Shown piece by piece: positions 48,234-56,993 of a DNA stretch of 64,000 nt (position 1 is the stretch's first letter; every line of letters begins with the position of its first letter). Source of the DNA: Rhodococcus globerulus NBRC 14531 (GTDB taxonomy: Bacteria > Actinomycetota > Actinomycetes > Mycobacteriales > Mycobacteriaceae). The translations under genes and the position numbers were made by a program. The notes beneath the pieces were generated by a model, which did no database searches, was not told the origin of the DNA, and worked only from the letters and a program-made list of their open reading frames with translations. The DNA lies in contig NZ_BCWX01000008.1 in NCBI RefSeq assembly GCF_001894805.1, positions 62,001 through 126,000 of the forward strand. The letters are read 5' to 3'.

Positions 48234-49442
48234 TCAGCTCTTTTCGTTCGGTGTTGCAGCGGGGCGACGACGCGCAGCAAGCGTCATACCCAGGCACTTG
48301 GCCGCGACAATTTCACGCATGACTTCGTTGGTGCCACCGCCGAAGGTGTTGTTCTGAGCGCGTCGGCCGAGGTTCTCGACGCGGCCTTCGAGCACTGCAC
48401 CCGGAGTTCCCGGACGCAGCAATCCCTTGGCTCCCAGCACTTCCTGCAGCATTCCGTACGTAGTCACGACGGCTTCGGTGCCGAAGATCTTGGCGGCAGC
48501 AGAATCACCACCGCCCAAGGTGTTTGCGGCAACGTCGGCAACGAGTCGCAAGTTCATCAGATCGGCTGCACTGAGCAGCGCGTAGACCTCTGCCAGCTTT
48601 TCCCGGACCCATGGGATGTCGTAGACGTGGCCGTCACCGGCCGGTTCCGTCTTCGCCCACTCGACTACCTCGGCAAAAAGCTCGTTGGCGATACCACCGC
48701 GGGCGGCCAAGGCAACCCGCTCGTGGTTGAGCTGGTTGGTGATGAGCTTCCAACCCTGATTGAGTTCACCGACAACGTTGGTGAGCGGTACCCGCACATC
48801 TTCGTAATAGGTTGCCGAGGTGCTGATTCCGCCAACCGTGTGAATTTCGGTTACGGAGAATCCGGGAGCGCTTGTCGGTACCAGTACCACCGAAATGCCC
48901 TGATGTGTCGGGGCATCCGGATCGGTGCGCACGGCCAGCCACACCCAGTCGGCAAAGACGCCGGCGCTGGTGAAGATCTTGTTGCCGTTGATGACAAGCT
49001 CGTCACCCTCGATGCGAGCTCGCGTTTCGAGAGCAGCGAGGTCGGTACCGGCGTTGGGCTCGGTGTAGCCGATGGCAAAGATCAACTCGCCGGCCAGGAT
49101 CGGGCGCAGGAAGAAGTCCTTCTGCGCCTGGGTTCCATGCTTGATCAACGCGGGGCCAACCGTGTTCAGCGTGACAAGCGACAGCGGTGCATTGGCGCGA
49201 ATCACCTCGTCGTAGAACACGTACAGAGCTTCGGGGTTCTCCCCGCGGCCACCGAATTCCTCCGGCCACCCCAAGCCCAACCAGCCGTCCTTGCCCATCT
49301 GGCGCAGGATGCGATCGAAGACGGGTCCGCCTTCGGTCTGATCGACCAACGCGCGGCGATCCTCGTCGTTGATGATTTCGGCGAAGTACGCGCGCAGTTC
49401 CTTGCGCAGAGTCTTCGACTCCTCTGACAAATCCAGGTACAT
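48234..49442 (-). CDS. Acyl-CoA dehydrogenase, FadE26-like (ChsE4-type subunit)
   Basis: A 402-residue dehydrogenase with WPEEFGGRGENPEALYVFYDE, the substrate/FAD region AIGYTEPNAGTDLAAL, and FGGGTNEVMREIVAAKCLG at the C-terminus. Length and gene order match FadE26 next to FadE27. The two chains should assemble into one heterotetramer that introduces the first double bond in a steroid side chain. The gene is 24 bases after the FadE34-like gene. Confidence 0.85.
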   Translation of the reverse strand: MYLDLSEESKTLRKELRAYFAEIINDEDRRALVDQTEGGPVFDRILRQMGKDGWLGLGWPEEFGGRGENPEALYVFYDEVIRANAPLSLVTLNTVGPALIKHGTQAQKDFFLRPILAGELIFAIGYTEPNAGTDLAALETRARIEGDELVINGNKIFTSAGVFADWVWLAVRTDPDAPTHQGISVVLVPTSAPGFSVTEIHTVGGISTSATYYEDVRVPLTNVVGELNQGWKLITNQLNHERVALAARGGIANELFAEVVEWAKTEPAGDGHVYDIPWVREKLAEVYALLSAADLMNLRLVADVAANTLGGGDSAAAKIFGTEAVVTTYGMLQEVLGAKGLLRPGTPGAVLEGRVENLGRRAQNNTFGGGTNEVMREIVAAKCLGMTLAARRRPAATPNEKS

Positions 49443-49466
49443 GGGTAAGACTCCTCGAGAATATGG

Positions 49467-51674
49467 CTAGGAGCGCGGCAGGCCGAGAACGCGCTGCGCG
49501 ATGACATTGAGTTGAATTTCGACGGTTCCGCCGCCGAAGAGAATCGATGGCAAACCGATGTGATCGATGCCGTAGTTGGCACGGGGATCGACCACTGCCG
49601 CACGTGGTCCCAGCAAGCGGAGCAGGTCTCGTGATCCCTCACGCTGGGCCAGTGCGTTGTATACCTTGGAGACGCTGATCTCGGCGCCGGGTTCTTGACC
49701 GGCCAGTCGAGCCGAAACGCCACGCAGGTTCATGGCGGATAGTGCCAGTTCGCGAGAAATACTGCGCCCCAGACCTTCCACTGCATCCTCGCGCGAGCAG
49801 TCGTGACTACCGTCGGCGATAACCTGACGGAACTGCTCACTCGAACCGTGATGCAGACGCGAACCCATGCTCAGACGTTCGTTGGACAGTGTGGTCGCTG
49901 CAAGCTTCCAGCCCTGTCCCGGTTCGGCCACCAGGCACTCGTCCGGGACGAACACGTCGTCCAGGAACACCTCGTTGAACTCCGACTTGCCGGTGGACTG
50001 CTTGAGCGGCCGGACGTCGATGCCCGCCGACGTCATGTCGACCAAGAAGTACGACAGCCCACGATGTTTCGGAGCATCCGCGTCGGTGCGGGCGAGGCAG
50101 ACGCCCCAGTCCGCTTCGTGCGCACCCGAGTTCCATACCTTCTGCCCCGAGATGACCCAGCCGCCGTCCACCTTGCGCGCCTTGGTGCTCAATCCGGCCA
50201 GGTCGGAGCCTGCTCCCGGCTCGCTGAAGAGTTGGCACCAGATGATGTCTGCGCGCAGAGTCGGGTCGACGAACCTGTCCTGCTGCTCGGCATTGCCGTG
50301 TTCGAGGATCGTCGGCAGCACCCATTCACCGATCACGGTGGACGGTTGCGCCCATCCACGTATGGCGAACTCGTGAGCGATCACTGCCTGTTCCTGGGGA
50401 CCTGCCCCCAAACCGTAGGGCTCGCGGTAATGCGGGGCAACAAGTTTGGCCTCGGCAAAACGAGCACGCCTGGCGCTTCCCTTGGCCGGAGCCCAACTCG
50501 CGTCGGTGGTTCCGTCGTCTGGCAGCAGTTCCACGTCGGCAAACACCCGACGTACTTCAGCCCGCAATTCCGGCAACATGTCGGGATCGACAAACGAGAA
50601 GTCACGAACCGCGTCAGCCGAGCGCTCACCCAGTGTGTGCGCCCACCGCTCCTCCGCGCCGACAACAGCCGCGATGCTGAGCGCGCGACGCCAGTACAGA
50701 TGCGCGTCGTGCTCCCAGGTGAAGCCGACGCCGCCGAGCAACGTGACACATTCGAGTGCGTTCTCGATCCCGATCGGCAACGCCGCAAGAGCAGCCTGAG
50801 CGGAAACGAGCTTCTGCTGGTCCACGTCGTGTTCTTCCGACCGTGCTGCGTCCCACGCTGCTGCACAGGCAATTTCGGAACGCACGAGCATCATGGCCGC
50901 TTTGTGCTGCACGGCCTGGAAGCTGCCTACCGGGCTGCCGAACTGAACCCGAGTCTTGACGTACTCGACTGCTGTGCGCAGCGCCCAACCCGCAAGCCCG
51001 CTGGCCTCGGCGGCGTACACGGTATTGACGATCAACTCGACGCGGTGCGGCGATAATCCGTCGACAATCTCCGCGGCCGACACCTGATGCTCGGTCAGAG
51101 TCAATGTGCCGATGGAGCGTGTCAGGTCGATTCCGTCCTCGACCTCCACTACCGCGGTGGCTGCCGGCGTAAGCCGGAACCACAGCGCACCTTCGCTGCT
51201 ACGAGCCTGTACCAGAACGACATCCGCGCCGGGCAGGCCAAGGGCGGGGTCGGCAGTACCACTGACAGTCCACCCGGCGGCCGAGCGCTCCGCGACCAGA
51301 GAACCGCTGCAGACCGCACCGGTGGCACCATTTCCCAACTCGCCCAGCATGGTTGCCGCCGCGCTACCGGAACCGGTCGCAAGGACTCCACCGGTGATGA
51401 CAGTCGGAACATACGATCCGGGGTAGAGCGTCATTCCCAACTGCTCGACGACCACTGCAAGTTCTGCAAGACCGGCACCGTCACCGCCGTATTCCTCCGG
51501 CAGATGCACCGCATGCAGACCCTGGCTGACCAACGCCTTCCAGGAATCCGGTTGCTCGCCGGCTGCGTAGCGCGTGAAATTGGCTCGGGTATCGGCAACT
51601 GCGCTGTTGCGGGCCGCAAACGCGGCTACCGCTTCGGCGAGATCACGGTGGTCTTCGAGCAGGGACAGTGCCAT
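49467..51674 (-). CDS. Fused (double-domain) acyl-CoA dehydrogenase, second FadE34-like copy
   Basis: 735 residues with two dehydrogenase folds. Domain 1 opens VSQGLHAVHLPEEYGG and closes LLGGVGFTWEHDAHLYWRRAL; domain 2 has IIWCQLFSEPGAGSDLAGLS and ends GGGTVEIQLNVIAQRVLGLP. The final motif is GGGTVEIQ rather than the usual GGTSEI or GGTNEV. It is a paralogue of 40286-42433. Having a double-domain enzyme together with the FadE26/27-like pair in one operon suggests successive rounds of side-chain oxidation on acids of different length. Confidence 0.83.
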   Translation of the reverse strand: MALSLLEDHRDLAEAVAAFAARNSAVADTRANFTRYAAGEQPDSWKALVSQGLHAVHLPEEYGGDGAGLAELAVVVEQLGMTLYPGSYVPTVITGGVLATGSGSAAATMLGELGNGATGAVCSGSLVAERSAAGWTVSGTADPALGLPGADVVLVQARSSEGALWFRLTPAATAVVEVEDGIDLTRSIGTLTLTEHQVSAAEIVDGLSPHRVELIVNTVYAAEASGLAGWALRTAVEYVKTRVQFGSPVGSFQAVQHKAAMMLVRSEIACAAAWDAARSEEHDVDQQKLVSAQAALAALPIGIENALECVTLLGGVGFTWEHDAHLYWRRALSIAAVVGAEERWAHTLGERSADAVRDFSFVDPDMLPELRAEVRRVFADVELLPDDGTTDASWAPAKGSARRARFAEAKLVAPHYREPYGLGAGPQEQAVIAHEFAIRGWAQPSTVIGEWVLPTILEHGNAEQQDRFVDPTLRADIIWCQLFSEPGAGSDLAGLSTKARKVDGGWVISGQKVWNSGAHEADWGVCLARTDADAPKHRGLSYFLVDMTSAGIDVRPLKQSTGKSEFNEVFLDDVFVPDECLVAEPGQGWKLAATTLSNERLSMGSRLHHGSSEQFRQVIADGSHDCSREDAVEGLGRSISRELALSAMNLRGVSARLAGQEPGAEISVSKVYNALAQREGSRDLLRLLGPRAAVVDPRANYGIDHIGLPSILFGGGTVEIQLNVIAQRVLGLPRS

Positions 51675-51709
51675 GGTGGGTTCCTCAATCTTCGGTTTCT
51701 ACTTCGGCG

Positions 51710-52840
51710 TCAGATACGTTCGAGAATCAGACAGGTGGTTGCGGCCGACGCGCAGATCGCGATGAGGGCGATGGACTTGTCGCGTCGTTCCAATTCGTCG
51801 ATCGCATTGGCCAGCAGACGAATACCGGTTGCCCCGGCCGGGTGACCGAGCGCAATGGCGCCACCGTTGACGTTCAGGAGGTCGTGGTCGACGCCGTGTG
51901 CTTGCGCAAAGGACATGGGCACCGATGCAAACGCTTCGTTGACCTCGAAAAGATCAATGTCGGCGATCGTCAGGCCCGTGCGTTCCAACACGATGGACGC
52001 GGCGTCCACGGGACCGTCGAGCATGAACTCGGTGTCGCCGCCGATGACGCATTGCGCCAGTATCCGGGCCCGCGGCCGCACGCCCAGTGCCGAAGCGCGA
52101 GTTGCCGACATCAGCAGAGCAGCACTCGCACCGTCCGAGACCTGCGAAGACGTTCCAGCGGTGTGCAATCCACCCTCTTGAACGGTGCGCAGCTTGGCGA
52201 GCCCTTCCAGGCTCGACTCGCGCAGTCCCTGATCACGGTGAACCGGAGTGTCCGACCCTGGAACCACCACGTCGATGATGTGCGAGTCGAATCGGCCGGC
52301 GTCCCACGCTGCAGCGGCCCGCTGTTGCGAGCGCAGCCCGAAGGCGTCGAGATCCTCGCGGCTGAAACCACGTTTGACGGCAATACGGTCTGCTGCGGTG
52401 TACTGATCGACGGTATCGAGTGACCACGACTCGGGCCGCGGCGTTCCGAGACCGGTGCCCACCTTGTAGGTGAGCGGAGCCCGCGACATCAGTTCCACCC
52501 CGCAGGCCACACCCACGTCGACGGCTCCGATGGCAATCTGGCCCGCCAGCAACTGCACCGACTGCTGCGCGGTTCCGCACTGAGCGTCGATCGTGGTGCA
52601 GCCGGCCTTCAGCGGAAGCCCGGCATGCATCCAGGATGTCCGCACGATATTGCCGAACTGTTCGCCGAGCGGCGTGACGCAGCCACCGATGACCTGATCG
52701 ACGGCCTTCGGATCCACTCCCACCCGATCCAGCACACCGGACTGCGCATAACCCAACAGTTCCGCCGCGTGAACACCGGACAGCCATCCCTCACGCTTGC
52801 CGAACGGTGTTCGTGCTGCGTCCACGATGACGGGCTTCAT
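51710..52840 (-). CDS. Thiolase (acetyl-CoA acetyltransferase type) with altered C-terminal loop
   Basis: The 376-residue enzyme overlaps the SDR stop by 4 bases (ATGA). The nucleophile is C88 in IDAQCGTAQQS. VNEAFASVP and NGGAIALGHPAGATG supply the Asn and His. The final Cys-x-Gly-rich loop, normally CxGGGxG, reads AICASAATTCLILERI: the cysteine is kept but the glycines are gone. It could cleave a 3-ketoacyl-CoA or be an altered enzyme. Being in an operon with a retro-aldolase means that both thiolytic and aldolytic cleavage are available. Confidence 0.85.
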   Translation of the reverse strand: MKPVIVDAARTPFGKREGWLSGVHAAELLGYAQSGVLDRVGVDPKAVDQVIGGCVTPLGEQFGNIVRTSWMHAGLPLKAGCTTIDAQCGTAQQSVQLLAGQIAIGAVDVGVACGVELMSRAPLTYKVGTGLGTPRPESWSLDTVDQYTAADRIAVKRGFSREDLDAFGLRSQQRAAAAWDAGRFDSHIIDVVVPGSDTPVHRDQGLRESSLEGLAKLRTVQEGGLHTAGTSSQVSDGASAALLMSATRASALGVRPRARILAQCVIGGDTEFMLDGPVDAASIVLERTGLTIADIDLFEVNEAFASVPMSFAQAHGVDHDLLNVNGGAIALGHPAGATGIRLLANAIDELERRDKSIALIAICASAATTCLILERI

Positions 52841-53709
52841 GCCAACTCCTCGGTTCGTAATGCTGTCAAGTCCGGTAGTGCTGTTGTGTCCGGTAATGCA
52901 GTTCCGTCCAGACCGCGCACGGTCAAGGCCCACTCGTCGATCAGGTCCAAGCTGACGCACGAACGCGCGGTGAACTCGGTGTCGCAATCACACAGCGCCG
53001 TGACCGCTTCCACCATTTGTTCCATAGATTCGACCTGATCCGGCCGAATAGTCTCACCGACCAGGACTCTTGCGCCCTCACTGAGCACCGCTGCCCGCGG
53101 TTCGATCGTGTTGACGCGCACGCCCTCGCCGTAGAGTTCGACACCCATTCCGTTGCTGATGCGGTTCAGCGCGGACTTGGAGGCGCCGTACACGGTCATC
53201 GCGGTTCCCGGTTCGATCAAGGTGAACGGCGGACCTTGCCACTGTTTCGTGGTTCCGCTGGACACATTGACGATCCAGCCGTATCCGTTTGCCACCATGC
53301 CGGGTATCACGGCTTGCATCAGGTCGAGTGGCGCGTGGACGTTTGCCTCGAAGACCACACGCCGCCGACGGAGCGGGTACTCGGACAGCGGCGCGTATAT
53401 CGCTGCTGCCGCGTTGTTCACCAAGATGTCGATAGTCCCGCCGAGCTTCTCGATTGCCTGAGCCACGACGGTGTCGCGCTGCTGCTCGTCGGTCAGATCC
53501 GCGACCACTATCTCGACCTTGGTTCCGTACTTCGCAATTCGAGCGGCAGTCTCCTCGAGACTGCCAGGCAGGGTCGCGTGGGCACCGAGCGTCCGAGCCA
53601 CGAGGGCCACGTCGGCACCCTCCGCTGCCAGTCTTTCTGCGACGCCCGCACCGATTCCACGACTGGAACCGGTGACAAGCGCCCGGCGGCCGTCAAAGCG
53701 CCTCGTCAT
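52837..53709 (-). CDS. Short-chain dehydrogenase/reductase with a C-terminal hexapeptide repeat
   Basis: A 290-residue SDR starting at MTRRFDGRRALVTGSSRGIG (start 53709, 1 base after the upstream stop; an earlier in-frame ATG lies within the DegT gene). NNAAAAIYAP and the catalytic NVSSGTT...TVYGASKSALNRI are present. It resembles the SDR at 45.1-46.0 kb. The last 20 residues contain DGTALP-DTTALP-DLTALR, coded by three imperfect 18-bp repeats, which look like a recent slippage expansion. A hydroxyacyl or hydroxysteroid substrate is inferred from context only. Confidence 0.83.
   Translation of the reverse strand: MTRRFDGRRALVTGSSRGIGAGVAERLAAEGADVALVARTLGAHATLPGSLEETAARIAKYGTKVEIVVADLTDEQQRDTVVAQAIEKLGGTIDILVNNAAAAIYAPLSEYPLRRRRVVFEANVHAPLDLMQAVIPGMVANGYGWIVNVSSGTTKQWQGPPFTLIEPGTAMTVYGASKSALNRISNGMGVELYGEGVRVNTIEPRAAVLSEGARVLVGETIRPDQVESMEQMVEAVTALCDCDTEFTARSCVSLDLIDEWALTVRGLDGTALPDTTALPDLTALRTEELA
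52858..52911. repeat. Three imperfect 18-bp tandem repeats within the SDR 3' end
   Basis: Units at 52858-52875, 52876-52893 and 52894-52911 encode the hexapeptides DLTALR, DTTALP and DGTALP on the minus strand. Confidence 0.75.
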
Positions 53710-53710
53710 G

Positions 53711-54919
53711 CTATTTGAACTTCGAGGCGAAGCGATTGATGCTCTCCGCAATCCGGGCAACTTCGTCGTCACGTAGGCCGTGACTCATGCCGAGTGTCAT
53801 TCCTCGGGCAAAGACCGCGTCGGCTTCCGGCAATCCTTCGGCCGGCTGACGGAACTCGATGTTGTTCATCATCGGGTGACGAGTGACGTTGCCGCTCCAC
53901 ACAGTTCGAGTGTCGATGCCGTCGGCCTCGATGGCTTCCTGCAGGTCGCTACGCGTGAATGGTGCGTTCTCGTTGATCATCACGGGGTAGCACAGCCACG
54001 CCGTATCGAGACCGTCGAGTTCTACCGGCGTCGTGAAGAATTCGGGGTGAGCACCGTACGCCGCCGTGAAAGCAGCAAACGTGGCCTTACGCGTCTTGTA
54101 GTTCTCTTCCAGCTTGTCGAGCTGCACGACGCCATAGGCTGCGCCGAGCTCGGAGGGCTCGAAGTTCCACGACATGAGCTCGAAGATGAAGTCGTTGTCG
54201 TAGTCGACGCCGTCGAGTGTTTCACGGAAGACTCGGCCGGACTTGGTGCTGCCGAACAGGTTCGGCTCGCTACGACGGCCCCAGCGGCGAAGCAGCAGAG
54301 CCTTGTCGCGGCTGGCTTCGTCGTCGACACACACCATTCCGCCGGTTCCCGCGCACGTGATGATGTGTGCCATGGAGAAGCTGGTGACGACGATGTCTGC
54401 CCGGGAGCCGGTCGGAGTGCCGCGGAGCGTGGCTCCGATCGCATCACACGAATCTTCGATCACCTTGAGCCCGTGGCGATCTGCGATATCGCGAATGACG
54501 TCCCAGTCCGGGCAGTTGCCGGCCAGGTTCGGCATCAGGATGGCACCGGTCTTCTCGGTGACCATGGCCTCGATCTTGGTGACGTCGACGTTGAACGTGT
54601 TGGGTTCAACGTCCACGAACACCGGCACCAGGCCGGCACGCACGATCGGTGCGATGTCGGTGGAGAACGTCAACGGCGATGTGATGACCTCGCTACCGGC
54701 GGGGAGTCCGAGCAGCTCGACTGCCAGGTACAGACCCGAGGATCCCGAGTTGCACATGACGCCGAACTTCTTGCCCGCCAAGGCCGCGATGCGTTCTTCC
54801 ATCTCGAAGACGTTCTTGCCGATGCGCAGGCCCTGGTGCCCGCTGCGCAGTACGTCGACAACCGCCTGTATTTCTTCCTCGCCGTGGGTGGCCCTGGCGT
54901 AGGTGATCCGCTCGCTCAT
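53711..54919 (-). CDS. DegT/DnrJ/EryC1-fold PLP protein with His at the lysine site
   Basis: A 402-residue protein of the sugar-aminotransferase fold. The PLP region reads VIEDSCDAIGATLRG and then SFSMAHIITCAGTGG. In aminotransferases the sixth residue of this SFxxxK motif is the PLP lysine; here it is H185. The same change defines the dehydratases ColD and E1 (RfbH), which remove a hydroxyl from a keto-sugar. So dehydration rather than amino transfer is likely. What it does amid CoA-dependent genes is unclear. AGGAAC precedes the ATG, and 35 bases separate it from the Ltp2-like gene. Confidence 0.8.
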   Translation of the reverse strand: MSERITYARATHGEEEIQAVVDVLRSGHQGLRIGKNVFEMEERIAALAGKKFGVMCNSGSSGLYLAVELLGLPAGSEVITSPLTFSTDIAPIVRAGLVPVFVDVEPNTFNVDVTKIEAMVTEKTGAILMPNLAGNCPDWDVIRDIADRHGLKVIEDSCDAIGATLRGTPTGSRADIVVTSFSMAHIITCAGTGGMVCVDDEASRDKALLLRRWGRRSEPNLFGSTKSGRVFRETLDGVDYDNDFIFELMSWNFEPSELGAAYGVVQLDKLEENYKTRKATFAAFTAAYGAHPEFFTTPVELDGLDTAWLCYPVMINENAPFTRSDLQEAIEADGIDTRTVWSGNVTRHPMMNNIEFRQPAEGLPEADAVFARGMTLGMSHGLRDDEVARIAESINRFASKFK

Positions 54920-54954
54920 CTTTGTTCCTGCTTTCTCGAATATGTGCGGCAGAT

Positions 54955-56136
54955 TCAGCGATCTGCCGAGAGGACGAGCGCACTGTGCGGGACGGGAGAA
55001 CCGCCGGTCACGAGCACGTTGTCCAGAGTTTTGGTGGGTTGGTTGGTGGAGGTTCCCCGGATCAGCCGAACACCTTCGGCAATTCCGTTGACGCCGTGGA
55101 TGTATCCCTCACCGAGTTGACCGCCGTGTGTGTTGATCGGCAGACGGCCGTTCAGTTCCAGATTGCCGTCGGCAATGAAGTCCTTGGCCTCGCCGCGTCC
55201 ACAGAAGCCGTACTCCTCGAGCTGCAGCAGCACCATCGGAGTGAAAGCGTCGTAAAGAATCGCGGCGTCGATGTCGTCCGGGCCGATACCCGCCTGGTTC
55301 CACAACTGACGAGCGACCAGTTCGACCTCCGGCATGCTGTCGATGTCGTCACGGTAGTAGCTGCTCATCGAAATCTGTTGTGGACCAACACCTTGTGCTG
55401 CTCCGGTGATGATGGCCGGCTTGTGCGGCAGATCCCGTGCGCGCTCGGCACTCACGATGACCAACGCCTGCCCGCCGTCGCTCTCCTGGCAGCAGTCCAG
55501 CAGACGGATCGGATCGGCGATCATGCGCGAGTTCTGATGATCCTCGATCGTGATCGGCCGCTCGTAGAACCAGGCTTTGGGGTTGTTGGCAGCGTGCTTG
55601 CGTGAGAGGACCGAGATCTGCCCGAAATCCGCACTGGTTGCACCGTACTTGTGCATGTAGAGCTTGGCCAGGAACGCTTCCTGCTGAGCGGGAGTGAGTA
55701 ATCCGTACGGGTTGATCCAGTTCCGGTATTCCTGGTCGGTGGTCTGGTTGTACGCAAAGGCGGGCGGACCGGCCCCGAAGCGATGCCCGGAACGCTCGTT
55801 CATGGCGCGGTAGACGACCACGACGTCGGCAACACCGCTCGAAACGGCCAGTGCGGCCTGCTGAACGGGCGCACACGCGCCGCCACCGCCGTGCGGGATC
55901 CGGCTGAAGAAGCTCAGTTCCGGGATACCGAGGGCGCGCGCGACGGCGATCTCGGGGTTGTTCTCCATGGTGAACAGCGAAAATCCGTTCACCTCTTCTG
56001 CCTCGATCTGAGCGTCGTCGAGCGCGGCGATCACCGATTCGCACGCCAACTGCCATTCGCTGCGCCCGGAATTCTTGGAGAACTCCGTCGCTCCGATGCC
56101 GGCGATTGCCGCTGCTCCGGAAAATCCTCGACTCAT
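54955..56136 (-). CDS. Ltp2-like thiolase-fold aldolase
   Basis: The 393-residue protein belongs to the sterol-carrier/thiolase-like Ltp group. AAIAGIGATEFSKNSGRSEWQLACESV opens the chain; DAAILYDAFTPMVLLQLEEYGFCGRGEA and LPINTHGGQLGEGYIHGVNG are the Ltp signatures. In M. tuberculosis Ltp2 with the DUF35 domain of ChsH2 cleaves the steroid side chain by a retro-aldol step without CoA. MaoC and DUF35 partner genes follow the same order here, so an analogous complex is expected. Its start overlaps the upstream MaoC stop (ATGA). Confidence 0.87.
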   Translation of the reverse strand: MSRGFSGAAAIAGIGATEFSKNSGRSEWQLACESVIAALDDAQIEAEEVNGFSLFTMENNPEIAVARALGIPELSFFSRIPHGGGGACAPVQQAALAVSSGVADVVVVYRAMNERSGHRFGAGPPAFAYNQTTDQEYRNWINPYGLLTPAQQEAFLAKLYMHKYGATSADFGQISVLSRKHAANNPKAWFYERPITIEDHQNSRMIADPIRLLDCCQESDGGQALVIVSAERARDLPHKPAIITGAAQGVGPQQISMSSYYRDDIDSMPEVELVARQLWNQAGIGPDDIDAAILYDAFTPMVLLQLEEYGFCGRGEAKDFIADGNLELNGRLPINTHGGQLGEGYIHGVNGIAEGVRLIRGTSTNQPTKTLDNVLVTGGSPVPHSALVLSADR

Positions 56137-56543
56137 GCCGACACTCCTTCTACCGGTGCCACGGTCACCTTGGCACTGACGTGTGTTCCTCGTTCGTTGC
56201 GTCCGACCACGGCGATCGTGACGGCCGGGCCGACCTTCTCCACTACCTCGCCGGTGAAGGTCATCGTGTCACCGGGAAAGTTCGGAACTCCCAGCCGCAG
56301 TGAAGTTTTGACGATTCGAGAATTCGGTCCGGACCAATCGGTGATGTACCGGTCGATGAACCCGTTCGTGGAGTTGATGCTCATGAAAATGTCCGGGGTG
56401 CCACGTTCCTGGGCCTTGCCAGGATCGTGGTGCACGTCCTCGAAATCCTGCGACGAGATGGCCGCCGCGACAATGAGCGTCCGGTCCAACGGCAGTTCGA
56501 GTGTGGGAAGGTTCGAGCCCACATCACACTGGGGAAAGGTCAT
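56133..56543 (-). CDS. MaoC-like enoyl-CoA hydratase, ChsH1-like
   Basis: A 136-residue hot-dog fold protein. The hydratase motif is present: AAAISSQDFEDVHHDPGKAQ, with Asp and His in the D-x5-H spacing. Length and position between the Ltp2-like and DUF35 genes match ChsH1 (Rv3541c, about 129 residues), which pairs with the MaoC domain of ChsH2. It would add water to a steroid-type enoyl-CoA. The stop overlaps the start of the Ltp2-like gene, and the start lies 3 bases past the stop of the DUF35 gene. Confidence 0.83.
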   Translation of the reverse strand: MTFPQCDVGSNLPTLELPLDRTLIVAAAISSQDFEDVHHDPGKAQERGTPDIFMSINSTNGFIDRYITDWSGPNSRIVKTSLRLGVPNFPGDTMTFTGEVVEKVGPAVTIAVVGRNERGTHVSAKVTVAPVEGVSA

Positions 56544-56546
56544 CTC

Positions 56547-56993
56547 TCAGGCCTCCCCGCGGCGCCGAAGCTGCGGCAGGATCTCACCGTGAGCGTGCTC
56601 GGAGAAGCCGACTTCGAGTTCCATGCCGAATGCCAAGTCGTCGTGGTCGATTCCGGCGATGTCGGCAACCAGACGGGTCCCTTCTTCCAGGTCGACCAAG
56701 CCGACGGCAAGCGGGTACTCGAAGGCGGGATCCTTGGGGTGGTGAATCACCGTGAAACTGTGCAGTGTGCAGCGACGCGTGGATTCGACTGTGTCCCAGC
56801 TGAACGAACGGCACGACGGGCAGGCGGGCGCAGGTGGGTGGCGAAGCGTCTTGCAGTCGGCACAACGCTGAATCTCGAGACGGCCTTCCTTGGCTGCCTC
56901 GAAGAAGAAGTCGTTGTCTCCGGTGACGGTCAGCCCGGGCACCGAGGTCCGGGGAACAGGTACTGCGTTTGTCGATGTTTCGGCCGCGCTCAT
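56547..56993 (-). CDS. DUF35 OB-fold/zinc-ribbon protein, ChsH2 C-terminal-domain equivalent
   Basis: The 148-residue protein has a rubredoxin-like zinc ribbon, CADC (43-46) and CPSC (58-61), followed by an OB fold (STRRCTLHSFTVIHHP, YPLAVGLVDLEEGTRLVADI). In M. tuberculosis this domain is the C-terminal part of ChsH2 and docks Ltp2. Here it is a separate gene, coupled by a 4-base overlap (ATGA) to the MaoC-like gene that corresponds to the ChsH2 N-terminus. The zinc cysteines are intact. Confidence 0.85.
   Translation of the reverse strand: MSAAETSTNAVPVPRTSVPGLTVTGDNDFFFEAAKEGRLEIQRCADCKTLRHPPAPACPSCRSFSWDTVESTRRCTLHSFTVIHHPKDPAFEYPLAVGLVDLEEGTRLVADIAGIDHDDLAFGMELEVGFSEHAHGEILPQLRRRGEA

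Noticed and set aside
47580-49427. Open frame of 615 codons antisense to the acyl-CoA dehydrogenase genes
   Set aside because: Sequence is low-complexity and spans two secure genes on the other strand.
53711-54919. Call of this gene as an ordinary sugar aminotransferase
   Set aside because: The PLP lysine position is His, which is incompatible with a normal transamination mechanism.
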